This document shows, one piece after another, positions 1 to 7,459 of a stretch of DNA of 31,768 nucleotides. The stretch comes from Bacillota bacterium. Its GTDB lineage: Bacteria; Bacillota; Clostridia; Christensenellales; SZUA-584. Under the pieces are notes generated by a model that did no database searches, was not told the DNA's origin, and worked only from the letters and a program-made list of their open reading frames with translations. The DNA lies in the NCBI GenBank assembly GCA_023460085.1, contig JAEWRI010000025.1, positions 1 through 31,768 of the forward strand. The letters run 5' to 3'. The translations under genes and the position numbers were made by a program. Position 1 is the first letter of the stretch; each line of letters starts with the position of its first letter.

Positions 1-430
1 ACCCGCCGCATCTCGTAGGGGACGGCTTCCCAGACGTCCCGTTGCCGCAACATAACATCCGGCGTTACATTAAAACAACCGCATCCGTCGGCGCGTCAGG
101 GATGCCGCGCCCTACGGGTATGAGCATACCGCAGCGCAGCGAACACCCGCCGCATCTCGTAGGGTACGGCCTCCCGGACGTCCCGTTGCCGCAATATAAT
201 ATCCGGCGTTACATTAAAACCGCTGCATCCGTCGGCGCGTATTGGAATTCGCGCCCTACGGGGAACGTGCATACCGCAATGCAGGATACCCGCCGCATCT
301 CGTAGAGGACGGCTTCCCGGACGTCCCGTTGCCGCAATATAATATCCAGCGTTACATTAAACCCGCTACATCCGTCGGCGCATCCGGACACCCAAAGGGT
401 ACTTTGGCCACGCCCTACGGTTATAGTGGT
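1..430. repeat. Three ~143-bp tandem repeats
   Basis: Three similar units begin at 1, 145 and 288 (periods 144 and 143), each opening with ACCCGCCGCATCTCGTAG. Each unit contains a near-identical stretch with the words GACGTCCCGTTGCCGCAA and GCGTTACATTAAA, then CATCCGTCGGCGC, and closes with CGCCCTACGG. The CGTAGGG near the unit start (14-20) and the CCCTACG near its end (110-116) are inverted, so each unit looks like a small element with inverted ends. The units are diverged by scattered substitutions and differ most between the two end motifs. Short open frames through them follow the repeat and are not credible genes. The right-end motif recurs at 27974-28011. Confidence 0.85.
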
Positions 431-479
431 TATCGATTCGCCGATAAAGAATATTCCCCTCAGAATCGCCACACACACT

Positions 480-501
480 CGCTCTGCTCCTCAGCATGAC
501 A
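480..501. repeat. Half copy of a dispersed inverted-end element
   Basis: The stretch ends in CTCCTCAGCATGACA, which matches the right end of the complete 70-bp element at 6109-6178 (CTCCTCAACATGACA). No matching left end is seen upstream, so this is read as a remnant. The rest of 431-554 holds nothing I recognise. Confidence 0.4.
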
Positions 502-554
502 GCTAGCTTTTTCGTCGCAATATGGATTTAAGCGCAGCCACAGATTCCGCCAAA

Positions 555-583
555 CAAAAAAGTCACCCCGCAAAGGGATGACT
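555..583 (-). terminator. Intrinsic terminator of the eleven-gene operon
   Basis: Read on the minus strand, a 9-bp stem (AGTCATCCC with GGGGTGACT, one G-U pair) with a 5-nt loop is followed by TTTTTTG. It lies about 70 bp past the stop of the aldo/keto reductase gene and is the only strong terminator found downstream of this gene run. Confidence 0.85.
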
Positions 584-598
584 GGATAAGCAGGGGCT

Positions 599-620
599 GC
601 CGGACGCTGCGGCGTCCGGC
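599..620. repeat. Perfect 9-bp hairpin after the last gene
   Basis: GCCGGACGC and GCGTCCGGC form a perfect 9-bp stem with a TGCG tetraloop, between the aldo/keto reductase stop and the terminator at 555-583. No T-run follows on either strand. It may protect the 3' end of the mRNA or simply be a palindromic repeat. Confidence 0.6.
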
Positions 621-652
621 GTATTGCCCCAAATCGAGGAGGTAAAAGGAAC

Positions 653-1489
653 TTATATCGTCTTTCGGCCCAGCATGAAGAACTCGTCGGGCGATTCTCC
701 GGTGCGGACCCAGGTGTTGAGCTTGTTGATTGCGGCGACCTCTTCGTCCGTGAGCGAGAAGTCGAAGATGGCGAGGTTCTCGCGCATGCGCTCCGGGTTG
801 ACGGACTTGGGCAGCGTACGCACGCCGCGCTGATACAGCCAGCGCAGCGCCGCCTGCGCGGGCGATTTGCCGTGCGCCGCGGCGATGGCGGAAATGGTTT
901 CGTTCTCCAGACGGCCGTGCACCAGCGGCCTCCATGCCTCCACCAGCACGCCTTGCTCCGCGCAGTAGGCCATGTTGACGTCCGGCTGGAACACGAAGTT
1001 CGCCTCTATCTGGTTGATCATGGGCCTCACCTCGCAGTGAGCAAGCAGGTTGGCGAGTGTGGGCTTGGTGAAGTTGCACACGCCGATGACGCGCACCGCG
1101 CCCTCGCGGTACAGCTTCTCCATCGCCTTCCACGTGGGCAGGTACGTATCCTCCATGCCCGGCCAGTGGATCAGGTACTCGTCGATATACTCCAGCCCCA
1201 GCCGCTGGCGCGACTCCTCGAACGCCGCGAGGGTTTTCTCGTAGCCGTGCGCGTCGTTCCATAGCTTTGTGGTCACATGGAGCTGTTCACGCGGCACGCC
1301 GGCATCGCGGATGGCGCGGCCGATGCTCTCTTCGTTGAAGTAGAACTTCGCGGTATCGAAGCTGCGATAGCCCGCCTCGACGGCGTCCAGCACGGCGCGG
1401 TACGCCTGCTCTCCGTCCTTCGCGCGCCATGTGCCAAGGCCCACGGCGGGGATGCGCATGCCGTTATTGAGCGAGAATTCAGGGATCAT
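653..1489 (-). CDS. Aldo/keto reductase (AKR)
   Basis: This 278-aa protein is a cytoplasmic NAD(P)H-dependent carbonyl reductase of the aldo/keto reductase superfamily, close to the prokaryotic AKR5-type 2,5-diketo-gluconate reductase group. The N-terminal GLGTW motif is at 17-21. The catalytic tetrad is visible as Asp45 (FDTA), Tyr50 (KFYFNE), Lys75 (TTKLW) and His108 (LIHWPG), and length is normal for the family. The ATG is preceded by AAGGAG at good spacing. It is the last gene of the minus-strand run, 153 bp after the DUF4432 gene, and is followed by a strong terminator. In this context it probably reduces or oxidises a sugar-derived aldehyde or ketone; the substrate cannot be read from the sequence. 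Confidence 0.93.
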   Translation of the reverse strand: MIPEFSLNNGMRIPAVGLGTWRAKDGEQAYRAVLDAVEAGYRSFDTAKFYFNEESIGRAIRDAGVPREQLHVTTKLWNDAHGYEKTLAAFEESRQRLGLEYIDEYLIHWPGMEDTYLPTWKAMEKLYREGAVRVIGVCNFTKPTLANLLAHCEVRPMINQIEANFVFQPDVNMAYCAEQGVLVEAWRPLVHGRLENETISAIAAAHGKSPAQAALRWLYQRGVRTLPKSVNPERMRENLAIFDFSLTDEEVAAINKLNTWVRTGESPDEFFMLGRKTI

Positions 1490-1570
1490 AGGGTTCTCCT
1501 TTGCGTTAATCTTCTGGGATCAGAATACCACAAACCGAGGCAATTGGCGACTGCGGGGATGGCTTTCGTT

Positions 1571-1620
1571 TCCACCTCATCAGTCCCCTTCGGGGACAGC
1601 TTCCCCTCGAGGGGAAGCCT
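1571..1620. repeat. REP-like double palindrome
   Basis: Within the 153-bp gap between two operon genes lie a hairpin (GTCCCC, loop TTC, GGGGAC; 1583-1597) and an 18-bp perfect palindrome CTTCCCCTCGAGGGGAAG (1600-1617), introduced by CCTCATCAG. The same architecture occurs in the opposite orientation at 28046-28096 and in a diverged form at 28341-28387. It is a dispersed intergenic repeat that may also act as an mRNA stem-loop ahead of the aldo/keto reductase gene. Confidence 0.75.
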
Positions 1621-1642
1621 TGCATCATCTGCGCTGTGCGCT

Positions 1643-2713
1643 TTATTTCCCCGCGGCCAGCGCGTCGAAGGCGGCGATGTCCTCCGCGCCCGAGAGCACG
1701 GAGAGCTCGATGTCGAAGCAGCGCTTTTCCAAAGGCTCGAGGTACGAGAGCGTACCGTTGGCGCGCGCGACGCTGCGCCCGTCGATGGGGCCCAGCAGCG
1801 GCTCGATGCCCGCGACGTACTCACCCTCGCCCATCTGCTTCCACTCGCCCACCTTTGGCAGCTGGGATTTGTTGAGCCTCAGCTTTACGCCGAGGCCCGC
1901 CGCGTCGTTGACGATGCCCGCGTAATAGCAGCCCTGCGCGTCCGGCGCGAGGTCGTACTCGAACAGCTCCTCCGCGTAGCCCGGCGTGGGCGGCTGGAAG
2001 CGGCGGCAGTCCGCAAGTCCCTTCTCCGAGTGCGGGTTGCGCGCCTTCACCTCGCCCGGCGACGTCACGAAGCGCGAATGTTCGCTGACGAGCGGATAGC
2101 CGAAGTTGAAGTGGTACAGCACCATCAGCGGCTGGCGCTTGAAGCCCAGGTTTTCCGCTTCGTCGTGTATCCAAATGGTGTTCTCGCCAAGCCGTGCCTC
2201 GATGGTGCGCGTCAGGGCAATGTTCTCTCCGAAGAAGCTTGCCTCGCGCGTCACGCCGGACGCGCGCATCACGTAGTCGTCGCCCTGCCATTCGCCGCGC
2301 ACGCAGACCTCCTGCGCGTCGGTGTTGGAGATGCGCCCGTGCAGCCCCAGCGCCTCGCCCTCGTCCACGTCCGGCACGCCCATGTGCGCCATGCCGCACG
2401 TGGTCAGCAGCCCCGCAAAGAAGCTGCGGAAGAAGCCCTTGCCCGGCGCTTCGTAGTACGCGGGCGATACGACGCCTGTCTGCGAGATGTACGCCAGCGC
2501 CTTTCCGTTAAACTCCGCCTGAGCGATATCCATCGCGCGGCCGGGCAGCACCGTGAAGGAAAGCCCGCCGCCCGTGCGGAAATCCAGCGCGCGCACACCG
2601 CGCGCCTTGCCGGAGGACAGCACCGACTCCCGTATGCCCGCCACCTGAGCGATGTCGCCCACGCGGCGCAGCACCTCCCGTCGGCTCAATTCCTCGCCGT
2701 ACAGCTTTGCCAT
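1643..2713 (-). CDS. DUF4432 family protein (aldose-1-epimerase-like fold)
   Basis: This 356-aa protein resembles the DUF4432 family, whose members share the galactose mutarotase-like beta-sandwich and are often found in sugar catabolic clusters. Seen in the sequence are the N-terminal GRAMDIAQAEFNG region near residue 60, the CGMAHMG and GLHGRISN motifs (near 106 and 125) that supply family-conserved histidines, and LYHFNFGYPL near 218. No signal peptide is visible. The ATG has GGAGG seven bases upstream, 13 bp after the stop of the preceding SDR. A role in isomerising or binding a sugar or sugar-acid intermediate is inferred; the family has no general established reaction. Confidence 0.85.
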   Translation of the reverse strand: MAKLYGEELSRREVLRRVGDIAQVAGIRESVLSSGKARGVRALDFRTGGGLSFTVLPGRAMDIAQAEFNGKALAYISQTGVVSPAYYEAPGKGFFRSFFAGLLTTCGMAHMGVPDVDEGEALGLHGRISNTDAQEVCVRGEWQGDDYVMRASGVTREASFFGENIALTRTIEARLGENTIWIHDEAENLGFKRQPLMVLYHFNFGYPLVSEHSRFVTSPGEVKARNPHSEKGLADCRRFQPPTPGYAEELFEYDLAPDAQGCYYAGIVNDAAGLGVKLRLNKSQLPKVGEWKQMGEGEYVAGIEPLLGPIDGRSVARANGTLSYLEPLEKRCFDIELSVLSGAEDIAAFDALAAGK

Positions 2714-2726
2714 ATTGAAGCCTCCG

Positions 2727-3503
2727 TCAGATGGGGATTTTGCCGCCGCCCACGACGATGGGTACGCCGTTGACGTAGGATGCCTTGTCGCTGGCGAGGA
2801 ACGCCACGACTTCCGCTATTTCCTCCGGCCTTGCCATGCGGCCCTGCGGCACGGTGGACACCAGCTCCTGCTGGAACTCCGCGGGCGTCTTGCCCATCAG
2901 CGGCCCGCGCGTCTCGAACACGCTGTTCATCAGCTCCGTATCGGTGTGGCCCGGGCAGACCGCATTGACGTTGATGTTGTACGGCGCCAGCTCCAGCGCC
3001 AGCACCTGCGTCAGCATGTCCACCGCGGCCTTGGAGGTGCAGTACACGCCGTTGCCCGCTTCGCCGAGCTTGGAAACCATCGACGAGATGTTGACGATTT
3101 TGCCGTACCGGCGCGGTATCATGCGCTTCGCCGCCGCCTGACAGACCAGCATCACGCCTTTTAAATTCACATCTATCACGCGATCCCATTCGTTCTCGGG
3201 AATGTCCGCGATCATCGCGGTGTAGAGTATGCCGATGCTGTTGACGACGATATCGACGTCGCCCAGCTCGGTTGTCACTGCGTCAAACGCGGCCTCGACG
3301 TCGGCTTTGCGGGAGACGTCGGCCTTAATGGCCAGCGCGCGCCTGCCATGCGCCTTCACCAGCGCGGCGGTGCCCTCCAGCCCCTTCATATTCCGGTCGG
3401 TGACGGCGGCGACATCCGCGCCGTACCCGGCCAGCACCTCGCAAATGGCCCTGCCGATGCCCGACGCCGCACCCGTCACGAGCGCAACCTTACCCTGAAG
3501 CAT
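2727..3503 (-). CDS. SDR-family oxidoreductase
   Basis: This 258-aa classical short-chain dehydrogenase/reductase has the cofactor motif TGAASGIG at 10-17 and a Ser141/Tyr154/Lys158 catalytic set (NISS then YCTSK). The usual NNAG is replaced by NSIG at 88-91. An aspartate-containing AVTDRN segment after the second strand suggests NAD preference. It resembles 3-oxoacyl-ACP reductase and sugar dehydrogenases. AAGGAGG precedes the ATG and overlaps the stop of the FAH-family gene 11 bp upstream, so translation is probably coupled. Adjacency to an FAH hydrolase and a second SDR fits the oxidation steps of a non-phosphorylative sugar-acid route (inference). The substrate is not identified. Confidence 0.92.
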   Translation of the reverse strand: MLQGKVALVTGAASGIGRAICEVLAGYGADVAAVTDRNMKGLEGTAALVKAHGRRALAIKADVSRKADVEAAFDAVTTELGDVDIVVNSIGILYTAMIADIPENEWDRVIDVNLKGVMLVCQAAAKRMIPRRYGKIVNISSMVSKLGEAGNGVYCTSKAAVDMLTQVLALELAPYNINVNAVCPGHTDTELMNSVFETRGPLMGKTPAEFQQELVSTVPQGRMARPEEIAEVVAFLASDKASYVNGVPIVVGGGKIPI

Positions 3504-3514
3504 AGTTATCCTCC

Positions 3515-4273
3515 TTATAGCTCGTCGGCGATGCCATTTCTCAGCACGCCGATGCCTTCGATTTCAATCTCTATGGTGTCCCCCGCCGCCATCGGGCCGA
3601 TTCCGCCCGACGTTCCGGTGGCAATCACGTCGCCCGGCTTCAGCGTCATCACGGTGCTGAGGTACGCGACGAGGCGCTCCACCGGATGGATGAAGTCGTC
3701 CGTCGTGGCGTCCTGCTTCACTTCGCCGTTCAGCCGCGCGGTAATGCGCTTGCCGTGCCAGTCGTAATCCGTCTCTATCCACGGCCCCAGCGGGCAAAAC
3801 GTGTCGAAGCCCTTCGCCCGGGACCACTGCGAATCCTGGAACTGCAGGTCGCGCGCCGTGACGTCGTTCAGGCACGTGTAGCCGAGTATGTACTCCGCCG
3901 CCTGCTCCTCCGGGATGCGTTTGCCCTCCCGGCCGACGACCACCGCCAGCTCCGCCTCGTAGTCCACGCGCTGAGACTGCCTCGGGCGTACGACAACGCC
4001 GCCCGGCGATAAAATCGCGGACGGCGGTTTGAGGAAGAACATCGGCTCTTTCGGCAACTCCATGCCGATTTCTTTGGCGTGGCTAACGTAGTTGAGCCCC
4101 ACGGCGAGTATTTTCTCCGGCACCGCGGGCGCGAGCAGGCTGACAGTTTCCAGCGGGTACTGCGCGCCCGTATACCCGATGCCTTCAAACGGCGGCCGTA
4201 TGGCGCGGACAATGCCTGCCTCCAGCACGCCGTACTGCGCCTCTCCGCCGGCGCTGAATCGTACTATCTTCAA
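3515..4273 (-). CDS. Fumarylacetoacetate hydrolase (FAH) family protein, TTG start
   Basis: This 252-aa protein belongs to the FAH superfamily, metal-dependent enzymes that hydrolyse or decarboxylate C-C bonds of diketo or oxo acids. The metal ligands are visible as Glu106 and Glu108 (DYEAEL) and Asp137 (LNDVTARD). The LNYVSHAKEIG and KGFDTFCPLGPW segments are family signatures, and length is typical. The reading frame stays open far upstream by chance. I place the start at TTG 4273 because AGGAGG lies five bases before it and the family N-terminus begins there. Flanked by two SDRs, it fits a 2,4-diketo-3-deoxy-sugar-acid hydrolase giving pyruvate plus a second acid, as known for L-fucose and L-rhamnose oxidation. 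Other FAH activities remain possible. Confidence 0.9.
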   Translation of the reverse strand: MKIVRFSAGGEAQYGVLEAGIVRAIRPPFEGIGYTGAQYPLETVSLLAPAVPEKILAVGLNYVSHAKEIGMELPKEPMFFLKPPSAILSPGGVVVRPRQSQRVDYEAELAVVVGREGKRIPEEQAAEYILGYTCLNDVTARDLQFQDSQWSRAKGFDTFCPLGPWIETDYDWHGKRITARLNGEVKQDATTDDFIHPVERLVAYLSTVMTLKPGDVIATGTSGGIGPMAAGDTIEIEIEGIGVLRNGIADEL

Positions 4274-4335
4274 TAGAACCTCCTGGTTAATGCCGCGCGG
4301 TACGGAACCCCGCCACCCCGCGCGGTTTGCTGCAA

Positions 4336-5121
4336 TCAGAACATGACCGAGTTTCCGCCGTCCGCCATCAGCATATGCCCGGTAACCCACGAAGCCGCGG
4401 GCGACGCGAGAAACACCACCGGCCCCGCGATATCGATGGGATCGCCCAGCCTGCCCAGCGGAATGCGCTTGCGGAAATACTCCTCCGTCTCGGGCTTTTT
4501 GTGAATGAGGTCGCATACCAGCGGCGTTTTCACCTGCGCGGGCGCGACGGAATTCACGCGGATGCCGTACTTGCCCCACTCCACCGCCAGCGTCCGCGTC
4601 AGCGCGGCCACGCCGCCCTTCGCCGCGGAATAGTTGGCGTTGCCTGTCTCGATGCCGACCACCGCCGTGACCGAGGCCATGTTGATGATGCAGCCGCCTT
4701 CCCCGCGTTCTATCATGTGCCGGCCCACCGCCTGATCGAACAGCCAGATGCCCTTCAGGTTGATGTCGATGACGCGCTCCCACTGGCGCAGCGTCAGCTC
4801 CTCCGCCTTGCCCCGGTCGCCGATGCCCGCGTTCGCGACGAGGATGTCCACCTTGCCGAACGCATCCACGGCCTGCTGCACGGCGTCGTCCGCCTGCTCC
4901 TGCCGGGACACGTCGCACGCAATGGCGATGGCCTTGTGGCCCGCCGCGCAGATTTCCTCCGCGGCCTTGCTTGCCTCTTCGTATTTCAGATCCACCACGG
5001 CGACGGATGCGCCGAAGGACGCCAGCGCCTCGCAGATGCTGCGCCCCAGCCCCTGTGCGCCGCCCGTCACAATGGCGGCCTTGCCCGACAGATTGAAAAG
5101 CTCCTTATATTGATCCTCCAT
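4336..5121 (-). CDS. SDR-family dehydrogenase (gluconate 5-dehydrogenase-like)
   Basis: This 261-aa classical SDR has the cofactor motif TGGAQGLG at 19-26, NAG at 97-99 and a catalytic Ser150/Tyr164/Lys168. A VVDLKYEEA segment after strand two, with Asp, favours NAD. The C-terminal VTGHMLMADGG is typical of sugar and polyol dehydrogenases such as gluconate 5-dehydrogenase. The start at 5121 is chosen for AAGGAGGGG seven bases upstream; the open frame beyond it is the shadow of the preceding gene. It lies 23 bp after the VOC gene and 62 bp before the FAH gene. A role as 2-keto-3-deoxy-sugar-acid or polyol dehydrogenase is likely but not proven. Confidence 0.92.
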   Translation of the reverse strand: MEDQYKELFNLSGKAAIVTGGAQGLGRSICEALASFGASVAVVDLKYEEASKAAEEICAAGHKAIAIACDVSRQEQADDAVQQAVDAFGKVDILVANAGIGDRGKAEELTLRQWERVIDINLKGIWLFDQAVGRHMIERGEGGCIINMASVTAVVGIETGNANYSAAKGGVAALTRTLAVEWGKYGIRVNSVAPAQVKTPLVCDLIHKKPETEEYFRKRIPLGRLGDPIDIAGPVVFLASPAASWVTGHMLMADGGNSVMF

Positions 5122-5144
5122 GGCTTGCCCCTCCTTATGTGCCG

Positions 5145-6059
5145 CTATCCGGCTACGCGTGTCGGTTTCCCCTGAAAGAATTCGCAGCGCACCTCGTGCG
5201 GCTCCCGCAGGTATCCGGCCATCGCGCCCTCGTTGACGCCCGCCGTCACCCTGCCCGGAGTGTGCACGAAGCGCAGCCCCTGCGCCTCCAGCGCCTGATA
5301 CCCCGACATGAGATCGTCCACCATAAAGCAGATGTGGACGTTGCCCGGCATGTTGGTCGCCACCTGCGGCATGCCGCCCTTTTCGCACTGCAGCAGCTCC
5401 AGCAGGAAGCCGCCTTCCGACAGCTTCACGTACTCCGCCGCCGTGATGCCCGCCTCCGCGCCGAAGTAGCCGTCCGCGGCGTCCCAGCGGCCCGCGCACT
5501 CCCTGCCCATGATATCACAGAATGTACCGCTGATTCCAGCCGCGTCCGATACGCTGTAGCCGACATGGTGCAGCTTTTTCAGCCGCCCCTCCGCCGTGCC
5601 GCTCCCGTCCTCCAGCAGCTCCACGACGAGGCCGTCCGGCATCGCGAAGAACGCGCCGCGCTGCCCCTGCCACGGCCCGAAACCCATCACCCGCGGCTCC
5701 GCGCAGAGGCTCAGCCCGTTGGCTTCCAGCTTTTTGGCGAACGCGCCGATGCTGTCCGTCTCGAAGCACAGATGCCCCGCGCCCGGCTCACCCAGCGCCA
5801 TGCGCATCCTGCCGCCCTCCGGACGGACGTACTCCAATATCTCCAGCGGCGTTGCGTCGCCGTCTATCTGGATGAAGCCTATCTTGATGGCGCAGCCCGG
5901 AAAGCCCGTGACCTCCGAGAGGTACGGCTGATCGCTGAACTGGCTGCGCCCGTGCTCCACGCCGAACGCGTCGCACAGCAGCGCCATCGCGCCGTCTCTG
6001 TCCGCCGTGGACCAGCCTATGTGCGCGAGGCCCGTGATGCCCGCGATGTTTTCTTTCAT
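5145..6059 (-). CDS. Two-domain VOC (glyoxalase fold) protein
   Basis: This 304-aa protein carries two vicinal-oxygen-chelate modules, about 8-152 and 160-297. Each keeps a plausible full set of metal ligands: His13, Glu73, His96 and Glu147 in the first; His164 or His165, Glu221, His242 and Glu293 in the second. The pattern is that of methylmalonyl-CoA epimerase and glyoxalase rather than of ring-cleaving dioxygenases with one dead half. Family reactions include epimerisation, isomerisation, lyase and oxygenase chemistry on enolisable substrates. It sits 134 bp after the E2 gene and 23 bp before an SDR in the operon. A role on a keto-sugar-acid or acyl-CoA intermediate is an inference from position. 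Confidence 0.82.
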   Translation of the reverse strand: MKENIAGITGLAHIGWSTADRDGAMALLCDAFGVEHGRSQFSDQPYLSEVTGFPGCAIKIGFIQIDGDATPLEILEYVRPEGGRMRMALGEPGAGHLCFETDSIGAFAKKLEANGLSLCAEPRVMGFGPWQGQRGAFFAMPDGLVVELLEDGSGTAEGRLKKLHHVGYSVSDAAGISGTFCDIMGRECAGRWDAADGYFGAEAGITAAEYVKLSEGGFLLELLQCEKGGMPQVATNMPGNVHICFMVDDLMSGYQALEAQGLRFVHTPGRVTAGVNEGAMAGYLREPHEVRCEFFQGKPTRVAG

Positions 6060-6108
6060 AACTTCACCTATAGTACGAGTGTAACGTGATGCGCTAGAAA
6101 ACTTTTGA

Positions 6109-6178
6109 TGTCATCCTGAAGAGCGAAGCAAGGAAGGATCTTTCAGATGTTTCCTTGCATCCGCTCCTCAACATGACA
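6109..6178. repeat. 70-bp element with 17-bp imperfect inverted ends
   Basis: The left end TGTCATCCTGAAGAGCG and the right end CGCTCCTCAACATGACA are inverted copies matching at 14 of 17 positions. It lies in the only sizeable gap in the 5' half of the big operon (6060-6193), between the VOC and E2 genes. It resembles the short TGTCATCCTGA-type intergenic repeats common in gut bacteria. Partial copies of its right end appear at 480-501 and, more weakly, near 22138-22152. Confidence 0.65.
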
Positions 6179-6193
6179 ATCCTTCTTTAATCC

Positions 6194-7444
6194 TCAGATC
6201 ATCAGTTCCGGACATTCCAGCAGCTGCTTCACGCGCTGCAGGAACGCCGCCGCGGGCGCGCCGTCCACCACGCGGTGGTCGAACGCCAGCGTCAGCCGCA
6301 CCGTGGATGCCGCCACCGGAGCGTCGTTCTCGTCGGGCACGAATTCGCGCTTAATCCCGCCCACCGCGAGTATTGCGCACTCCGGCGGGTTGATGATGGG
6401 CGTAAACTGCTCGATGCCGAACATGCCGAGGTTGGTGACCGTAAACGTGCTGCCCGAAAGATCCGATGCGGCGATGCGCCCCTCCTTCGCGGCAGCGGCT
6501 TTCTCCGCAAACTCCTGCGCCAGCGCGCGCAGGCTCTTTGCGTCCGCGTCGCGGAGCACCGGCACCAGCAGGCCGCGCCCGCTGTCCACCGCCACGCCGA
6601 TATGGATGGGGCGCAGCACGCGGATTTCGTCGCCCGCCAGCGTGGAGTTGAGCATGCGATGCTCTGTCAGCGCCTCGGCAACCGCCTTGACGATGATGTC
6701 ATTGTAGCTGATTTTGATGTCCCGCGCTTTGTAGAGCTCGCGCAGGCGCATCATGCCCTCGGCACGCACGCACATCGTGAGCACCGCGCTTGGCTGTTCC
6801 ATATGCCCTTCGCGCATCCGCGCCGCGATGATCCTGCGCGTGCCGCTCATGGGCACCACCTCCAGCACGTCCGGCCCCGCGGGCACGGCGGGCTGGGAGA
6901 ACACCGCGGGCTGAGGCGCAGCAACAGGCTCGGGCTGAGGCGCGGGCACAGGCTGCGGCTTTGCCGCGGCGAACGCCAGCACGTCCTCCTTCACGATCCT
7001 TGCGCCGGGCTTTCCGGGCTTCAGCGAAGCCACGTCCAGCCCCATTTCCCGCGCGACACGCTTCGCCAGCGGCGAGATGCGCACGCGGCTTTTCCCCGCC
7101 ATGGGCGCAGCCGCGGCGACAGCCGGAGCCTGTGCGGGTGCGGTGACGGGCGGCACGGACGCGGGCGCTTCGGGCTCTATCGGCGTCTCCTCGGAGAGCT
7201 CCTCGCCCTCGCCCACCAATAGCATGATGGGTTCATAGATCTGCACCTTGTCGCCCTCGGCGGCAATCAGCCTGCCGACCACGCCCGACTCTGTGGCGTA
7301 TATGTCCTGTGTGGCTTTATCGGTCTCCGCCTGCAGTATCGCGTCGCCTTCCTTCACGGTGTCACCCGGCTTTACAAGCCATTTGTCGATCACCGCTTCG
7401 GTCATGTTCACGCCGATCTTGGGCAGCGTCATTACCTTTGCCAT
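6194..7444 (-). CDS. Dihydrolipoamide acyltransferase (E2) of a 2-oxo-acid/acetoin dehydrogenase complex
   Basis: This 416-aa E2 has one N-terminal lipoyl domain (about 1-78) with lipoyl-lysine Lys43 in ETDKA. An Ala/Pro linker follows (85-117), then the peripheral subunit-binding domain (121-160, starting RISPLAKRVA), a second Ala/Pro/Gln linker and the catalytic domain (about 190-416). His390 and Asp394 lie in FDHRVVDG. It transfers the acyl group made by E1 to CoA and forms the core of the complex. It is 15 bp after E1-beta. One lipoyl domain is common in acetoin (AcoC) and Gram-positive pyruvate types, so the substrate is undecided. It needs an E3; one is encoded at 30157-31518, none in this operon. 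Confidence 0.95.
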   Translation of the reverse strand: MAKVMTLPKIGVNMTEAVIDKWLVKPGDTVKEGDAILQAETDKATQDIYATESGVVGRLIAAEGDKVQIYEPIMLLVGEGEELSEETPIEPEAPASVPPVTAPAQAPAVAAAAPMAGKSRVRISPLAKRVAREMGLDVASLKPGKPGARIVKEDVLAFAAAKPQPVPAPQPEPVAAPQPAVFSQPAVPAGPDVLEVVPMSGTRRIIAARMREGHMEQPSAVLTMCVRAEGMMRLRELYKARDIKISYNDIIVKAVAEALTEHRMLNSTLAGDEIRVLRPIHIGVAVDSGRGLLVPVLRDADAKSLRALAQEFAEKAAAAKEGRIAASDLSGSTFTVTNLGMFGIEQFTPIINPPECAILAVGGIKREFVPDENDAPVAASTVRLTLAFDHRVVDGAPAAAFLQRVKQLLECPELMI

Positions 7445-7459
7445 GGTATCCCCTTCCTC

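Noticed and set aside
42..499. Overlapping 85-89-aa frames in the left repeat region
   Set aside because: Their products repeat with the 143-bp DNA unit, are present on both strands and have no ribosome binding sites.
1277..2773. 498-aa open frame on the plus strand
   Set aside because: It runs antisense across the aldo/keto reductase, DUF4432 and SDR genes, which have clear motifs and ribosome binding sites. Its composition is the Arg/Ala/His-rich pattern of a GC-rich shadow frame.
6079..6092. Third LacI operator (GTGTAACGTGATGC)
   Set aside because: Only the left half matches the palindrome, the symmetry is lost and no promoter is visible beside it.
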